DNA from: Jaltomata sinuosa
Taxonomy: Eukaryota > Streptophyta > Magnoliopsida > Solanales > Solanaceae
DNA length: 64,000 nucleotides
Assembly (NCBI GenBank): GCA_003996215.1
Contig: QJPP01001751.1
Span: forward strand, 124,001-188,000
Reading direction: 5' to 3'
The notes beneath the pieces were generated by a model. That model did not search any database and was not told the DNA's origin. It saw only the letters and a program-made list of their open reading frames with translations. Every line of letters starts with the position of its first letter. Within the stretch, counting starts at the first letter, position 1. Position numbers and translations under genes: made by a program. Of the stretch, positions 59,282 through 64,000 are shown piece after piece.

Positions 59282-62200
59282 TCAAGCTGAAACTAAATCG
59301 GAGGGAAAAAGGTGAGGGTACTTGGACATCATGGCTGCTTCTGCTTCCCAAGTAGCTCCCTCTACGGACTGATTCCTCCACAAAACTTTCACTGAAGCGA
59401 CTTCTTTGTTTCTCAACCTATGAACCTAACGGTTAAGAATCTCAACTTGAACCTCCTCATAGGTGATGATATCCTTCATAGCCACACTCTCTAAAGGTAC
59501 TATCAATGACGGATCACCCACACACTTCTTCAACAAGGAAATGTTGAAGACTGGATGAACAACTGCTAGTTCTGCTAGCAACTCTAACTTACAAGCCACA
59601 TTACCAACCCTTTTTAAGATTCTGTAAGGACCTACAAATTTGGGACTGAGCTTTCCTTTCTTGCCAAATCTCATCACTCCCTTCAGAGGTGACACTTTCA
59701 GGAAAACCCAATCATAAATTTTGAACTCTAAGTCTCTTCTCCTAACATCTGCATAGGACTTCAGATGACTCTGAGCTGTCTTTAGTCTATCTCTGATGAG
59801 CTGAACTTTCTCCATATCCTCATGAACCGAATCTAGCCCAATCAAGGCTGCTTCACATACTTTGAACCAGCCAACAGGTGATCGGCATCTACGCCCATAG
59901 AGTGCCTCGTATAGGACCATCTGGATGCTAGAATAGAAGCTGTTATTGTAGGCGAACTCTATGAGAGGCAAGTGATCATCCCAACTACCCTTTAAGTCGA
60001 TCACACAAGATCTCAACATATCCTCTAGGGTCTAAATGGTATGTTCTACCTGAACATCTCTCTGCGGGTGAAATGTTGTACTAAGATTCACCTGAGTACG
60101 AAGACCTTTCTGAAATGATCTCCAAAAGTGAGACATAAACTGAGGACCTTTATCTGAGATGATAGACAAGCGAACCCCATGCAACCTAACTATCTCGCTG
60201 ATGTAGAGTCTGGCATAATCCTCCGCTGAATTCGTAGTCTTAACTGCCAAGAAGTGAGCTGACTTAGTAACCCTATCCACTATCACCCAAATGGAGTCAT
60301 GCTTCCTGCGAGTACGAGGTAAACCCCTAATGAAATCCATATTGACCACTTCCCACTTCCAAGTAGGAATGCTAATCTCCTGACACACACCCCCTAGTTT
60401 TTGATGTTTCACCTTAACCTACTGACAGTTGGGACACTTAGCCACGAAATCTGTGATGTCCCTCTTCATGTCGTTCCACCAATAAGCTTCCCGTAGATCA
60501 CGATACATCTTATTGGCACCTGGATGAATGGAATATCTAGAATTATGGGCTTCGGTAAGGATCTGCTGCCTCAACTCACTCACATTCAGAACACATAAGT
60601 GACCCTGGTAATGGAGCACACCATCTCCCCCTTGGAAGAAAACCTCAACTCTCTGTTGATGAACTACACCTTTTAGTTGAAGCAATATGGGATCACTATC
60701 CTGCTTTTCCTTGACCTCCATTACCAATGAGGATTCTGACCCATTCTAAACTATCACACCACCATCTGATGTGTCCATAAGACAAACTCCTAAGTGAGCA
60801 AGACGATGAACCTCTCTGGCCAATTCTCTCTTATCTTCCTCAACATGTGATACGCTACCCATATACAGTCTACTGAGAGCATCAACCACTATGTTGGCCT
60901 TACCCGGATGGTAGAGCACATTCATATCATAATCTTTGAGGAACTCAAGCCATCTCCTCTGACGAAGATTCAATTATTTCTAGGTGAACACGTAATGGAG
61001 GCTCTTATGATCTGTGAACACATCAACATGAACACCATACAAGTAGTGTCTCCAGATTTTTAAGGCAAACACATCAGCTACAAGCTCGAGGTCATGAGTC
61101 GGGTAGTTCTTCTCATGGGCCTTAAGTTGTTTGGAAGCATATGCTATGACCTTACCCTGCTTTATCAAAACACAACCTAGGCCGACTCTAGATGCATCGA
61201 AATAAACCATGTAGCCATCTGAACCCTCTGGTAGTAGCCAAACAAGAGATGTAGTCAACCTAGTCTTCAGTTCCAAGAAACTTTTCTCACACTCATCTGA
61301 CCACTGGAACTTGACCTTCTTCTGAATCAACTTGGTCAATGGAGCAGCTATGGATGAAAATCCTTCTACGAATCTCCTGTAATAACCAGCCAAACCCATA
61401 AAACTTTTGATGTCTGTCAGAGAGGTGGGCCTGGGCCAGTGCATTACTGCCTCAATTTTCTGGGAATCGACACAAATCCTTTCTCTGGATACCACATGAC
61501 CAAGGAAAGACAGACTGTAACTAGAATTCACACTTGCTGAACTTAGCGAATAGCTGGCGATCTTTGAGAGTTTACAGAATAACCCTCAGATGAGTCGCAT
61601 GCTCCTCCTCATTTCAAGAATAAATAAGGATATCATCGATGAAGACAATGACAAACAAGTCTAAATACTATTTGAACACCCTGTTCATTAAGTCCATGAA
61701 AACTGCAGGAGCATTGGTTAGTCCAAAAGACATAACTACAAATTCGTAGTGACCATACCGAGTCCTGAAGGCTGTCTTTGGGATGTCACTATCTTTGACT
61801 CTGAGTTGATGATAGCCGGATCTGAGGTCTATCTTAGAAAAGCAACAAGTACCCTGAAGCTGGTCTAACAAGTCATCAATCCTGGGGATAGGATATTTGT
61901 TCTTGATTATGACCTTGTTCAACTGACGGTTGTCAATGCACATCCTGAGAGAACCGTCCTTCTTACGCATGAACAACACTGGAGCACCCCATGGAGAGAT
62001 ATTGGGTCTGATGAAGCCCTTATCTAGAAGGTCTTTCAACTGCTCTTTCAATTCCTTAAGCTCAGTTAGAGCCATTCTATAAGGAGGAATCGAAATAGGT
62101 TGGGTATCTGGAAGGAGATCTATTCCGAAGTCGATTTCCCTTTTGGGAGGAACTCTGGGAAGATCTTCTGGGAACACTTCTGGAAACTCATTCACTACTG

Positions 62201-62742
62201 GGACTGACTCAAGAGTTGGGGTCTCAGAGCTTGAATCCTTAACCCGAACAAGATGATAGATATACCCTTTGGAGATTATTTTTTGGGCCTTAGGGTAAGA
62301 GATAAACCGACCTGCAGGCACTGAATTACTACCCTTTCACTCTAAGACTGGTTCGTTAGGAAACTGAAATCGAATGATCCTAGTCCTACAATTGACTGAG
62401 GTATAACAGGGATGTAACCAATCCATGCCTAGAATGATATCAAAATCTACCATTTCTAACTCTACAAGATCTGCTGAGGTGACTTTCTAGAAAACTGTGA
62501 CAGGGCAATTTCTGTACACCCGTCTAGCTATGACTGGGTCACCAACTGGAGTAGAGACTGAGAAGGGTTTTGGGAAGGTTTCTAGACTGACACTGAAGTT
62601 CACTGCTATATATGGAGTTATAAAGGAAAGTGTAGCCTCTGGATCTAACAATGCATAAACATCAATATTAAAGACTCGTAACGTACCCGTGACCACATCA
62701 GGGGAATCCTCTTGATCCTATCGAGCCTGAAGAGCATATAAC
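59282..62742 (-). pseudogene. pol of the minus-strand chromovirus (stop codons)
   Basis: On the minus strand, in order: protease with LLDPEATLSF near 62630, where the catalytic-site Gly is Glu. Reverse transcriptase at 62050-61560 (KEQLKDLLDKGFIRP, CFSKIDLRSGYHQL, catalytic FIDDILIYS near 61625). RNase H at 61240-60985 (VYFDASRVGLGCVL). Integrase zinc-binding region ending KCPNCQ at 60419, then the core (WKWEVVNMDFIRGLPRTRR, LSIISDKGPQFMSHFW). The C-terminal GPYRIL region and a chromodomain (VLWRNQSVEGATWEAEAAM, about 59320-59380) finish it at TGA 59282-59284. Stops split it into about eight open segments (59426-60019, 60032-60412, 60419-60727, 60746-60973, 60980-61531 and 61668-62321 are the largest). 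Read-through is not expected. Confidence 0.92.
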
Positions 62743-62747
62743 CTATT

Positions 62748-63893
62748 CTAGCACTGACCACCACCTATTCCAGATGAGGCACCCTGCTGAGTGAGGTAAC
62801 CTGCTGGAGCTGCTGTAGAACCAGTCTGAGTCTGTTGGCGAACATCCTTACCCTTTTGAGAAGTTGTTGGACAGTCCCTCATCATGTGGCCTGGCTTGCC
62901 ACACCTAAAGTAATTTCCACTACCTTCCAAGTACTCACCTTGGTGGTTTCTACTACACTTCTTACATACTGGATTAGTGTGCCTACTCGTAACCGTATCT
63001 TGGGACTTAGAGCCAGACGCTCTATCCCGACGATCCTTCTTGAACTTAGGCATTGGGGCACTAGCAGAAGATGGAGCTGGAGGTGAATTTTTTTGGTGAT
63101 ATTGAGAGTGGTTGCCATCCTCTGACCTCTATTGATAGTGGCTATAATCACTTATCCTAGCCCACTTAGCATCTCCTCCCTTATCCTTAATCTTTTCCTC
63201 CTCAATCTATTGAGCATAAGTAACTAACCTGGAGAAGTCCATCTCCTTAATGAGCATGGATGTCTTGCATTCCTTTACCACATCATCCGACACTCCAGAC
63301 ATGAACTTGCTCATACGAGCTTTAGTGTCAGCTACCATTGTCGGAGCATGCTTGGATAGCTGAGTGAACTTTAGAGCATAATCCTTTACGCTCATGTCAT
63401 TCTGATTTAGGTTGATGAACTCCTGAACCTTGGCTTCCCTAAGCTCTAGTGGGAAGGATCGGTCCAGAAAAGCAGTCTTGAAAAGATCCCAAGTCACTGG
63501 TCCTGCATTCACACAACGAAATTCCTTCCATTGCTGGTACCAAGTGTAGGCCACTCTTTTCAGCTGATAGGCAGCCAAGTCTGCACCCTTGACTGGGGTG
63601 ACACCCATAATGCTTGTCACTTTCTGAAAATCCTCTAAGAACTCTTGGGGATCCTCTTCTGGTCTGGACCCATGAAACTCTGGAGGGTTCATCCGAGTGA
63701 AATCCCAAATTCTGGCTGCAGCAGTATTAACCTGAGGCGGATCTGGTGCCATAGCCTGCTGATTGACCTGGGCGGTCATGGCCTGAGCAAGCACTTGAAA
63801 AGCAGCCCTGAATTCGGCATGCGTAACCTGCTCGTTCAATGGGTTTGCGGGAGCAGCTGGTTGATTCCTAGCATTAGCTATTCTGGGAGGCAT
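62748..63893 (-). pseudogene. gag of the minus-strand chromovirus (stop codons)
   Basis: The ATG at 63893 begins MPPRIANARNQPAAPANP, as in the plus-strand relative. The frame is open for 228 codons through the Retrotrans_gag core (MNPPEFHGSRPEEDPQEFLE, LELREAKVQEFINL, YALKFTQLSKHAPTMV). It then meets TAG at about 63207 and again near 63130, and resumes at 63053-62748. The zinc knuckle NYFRCGKPGHMMRDC has lost its first Cys (now Tyr). The leader to its right (63894-64000) is typical non-coding sequence. Confidence 0.9.
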
Positions 63894-64000
63894 TTTTCTG
63901 AAATGAGAAGAGCATGAGTTAGAATAGAAGGAATTTAAGTAGAGCTTAAACTCTATAGCACGAATTGGGAAAGAAAGAAGGAAAGTTATTCCTAATGACG

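Larger units (their letters stand above)
56912..64000 (-). mobile_element. Tekay/Del-type chromovirus, minus strand, running off the right edge
   Basis: Gag starts at 63893, pol ends at 59282, and the 3' LTR is 56912-59057. The 5' LTR is beyond the window. It is related to the plus-strand copy at 46516-55002 in protein but has a different LTR sequence, so it belongs to another family of the same lineage. Gag and pol carry many in-frame stops but few frameshifts, so it is better preserved than the plus-strand copy. Confidence 0.9.

Overview
This is a stretch of plant nuclear DNA. It is AT-rich, has one interrupted gene with GT-AG introns, and is otherwise packed with nested transposable elements. 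The retrotransposon, CACTA and miniature-element types resemble those common in Solanaceae, probably Solanum or a close relative. That placement comes from recognised sequence style, not from a search. I see no bacterial genes, tRNA, rRNA or CRISPR array.

The only gene that looks functional is at the left: an eight-exon MATE efflux transporter (DETOXIFICATION type) on the + strand, 468-10766. Its exons join into an uninterrupted 520-codon reading frame. Four of the exons are short (57-87 bp). Its introns hold several Stowaway-like elements, two short hAT-like elements, a 155-bp tandem duplication and a 1.35-kb foldback element with an 11-bp target duplication. A second foldback element with a perfect 9-bp target duplication lies just 3' of the gene.

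12.4-28.0 kb is a nested stack. A miniature element (about 12376-27957) was split by an LTR retrotransposon (12570-27624; 5-bp target duplication GACAC). That retrotransposon carries a broken gag and tandem repeats but no visible pol. It was itself invaded by an antisense LINE fragment inside gag (14196-14964) and by a 6.6-kb CACTA element (20234-26798; 3-bp target duplication GTT). The CACTA element is full of an 18-bp palindrome and carries a CAG-rich exon-like segment, a 190-bp tandem array and an internal duplication of about 1.07 kb.

28-42.5 kb is mostly miniature and foldback elements, including one inside another and a 2-kb foldback element around a 112-bp hairpin-containing array. It also holds a truncated LINE with an RNase H domain, interrupted by a Tourist-like element, and a 2.4-kb solo LTR with a perfect 5-bp target duplication.

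42.7-64 kb is a cluster of decayed Ty3/gypsy elements: a minus-strand Athila/Tat-like LTR with adjoining internal sequence, a plus-strand Tekay/Del-type chromovirus (46516 to about 55002) inserted in it, rearranged fragments, and a minus-strand chromovirus that runs off the right edge. Its LTR (56912-59057) has internal retroelement sequence on both sides. All the gag-pol reading frames are broken, so none of these copies looks autonomous. I did not find a convincing new biological system. The most unusual structures are the palindrome-rich CACTA element and the hairpin-array foldback element.
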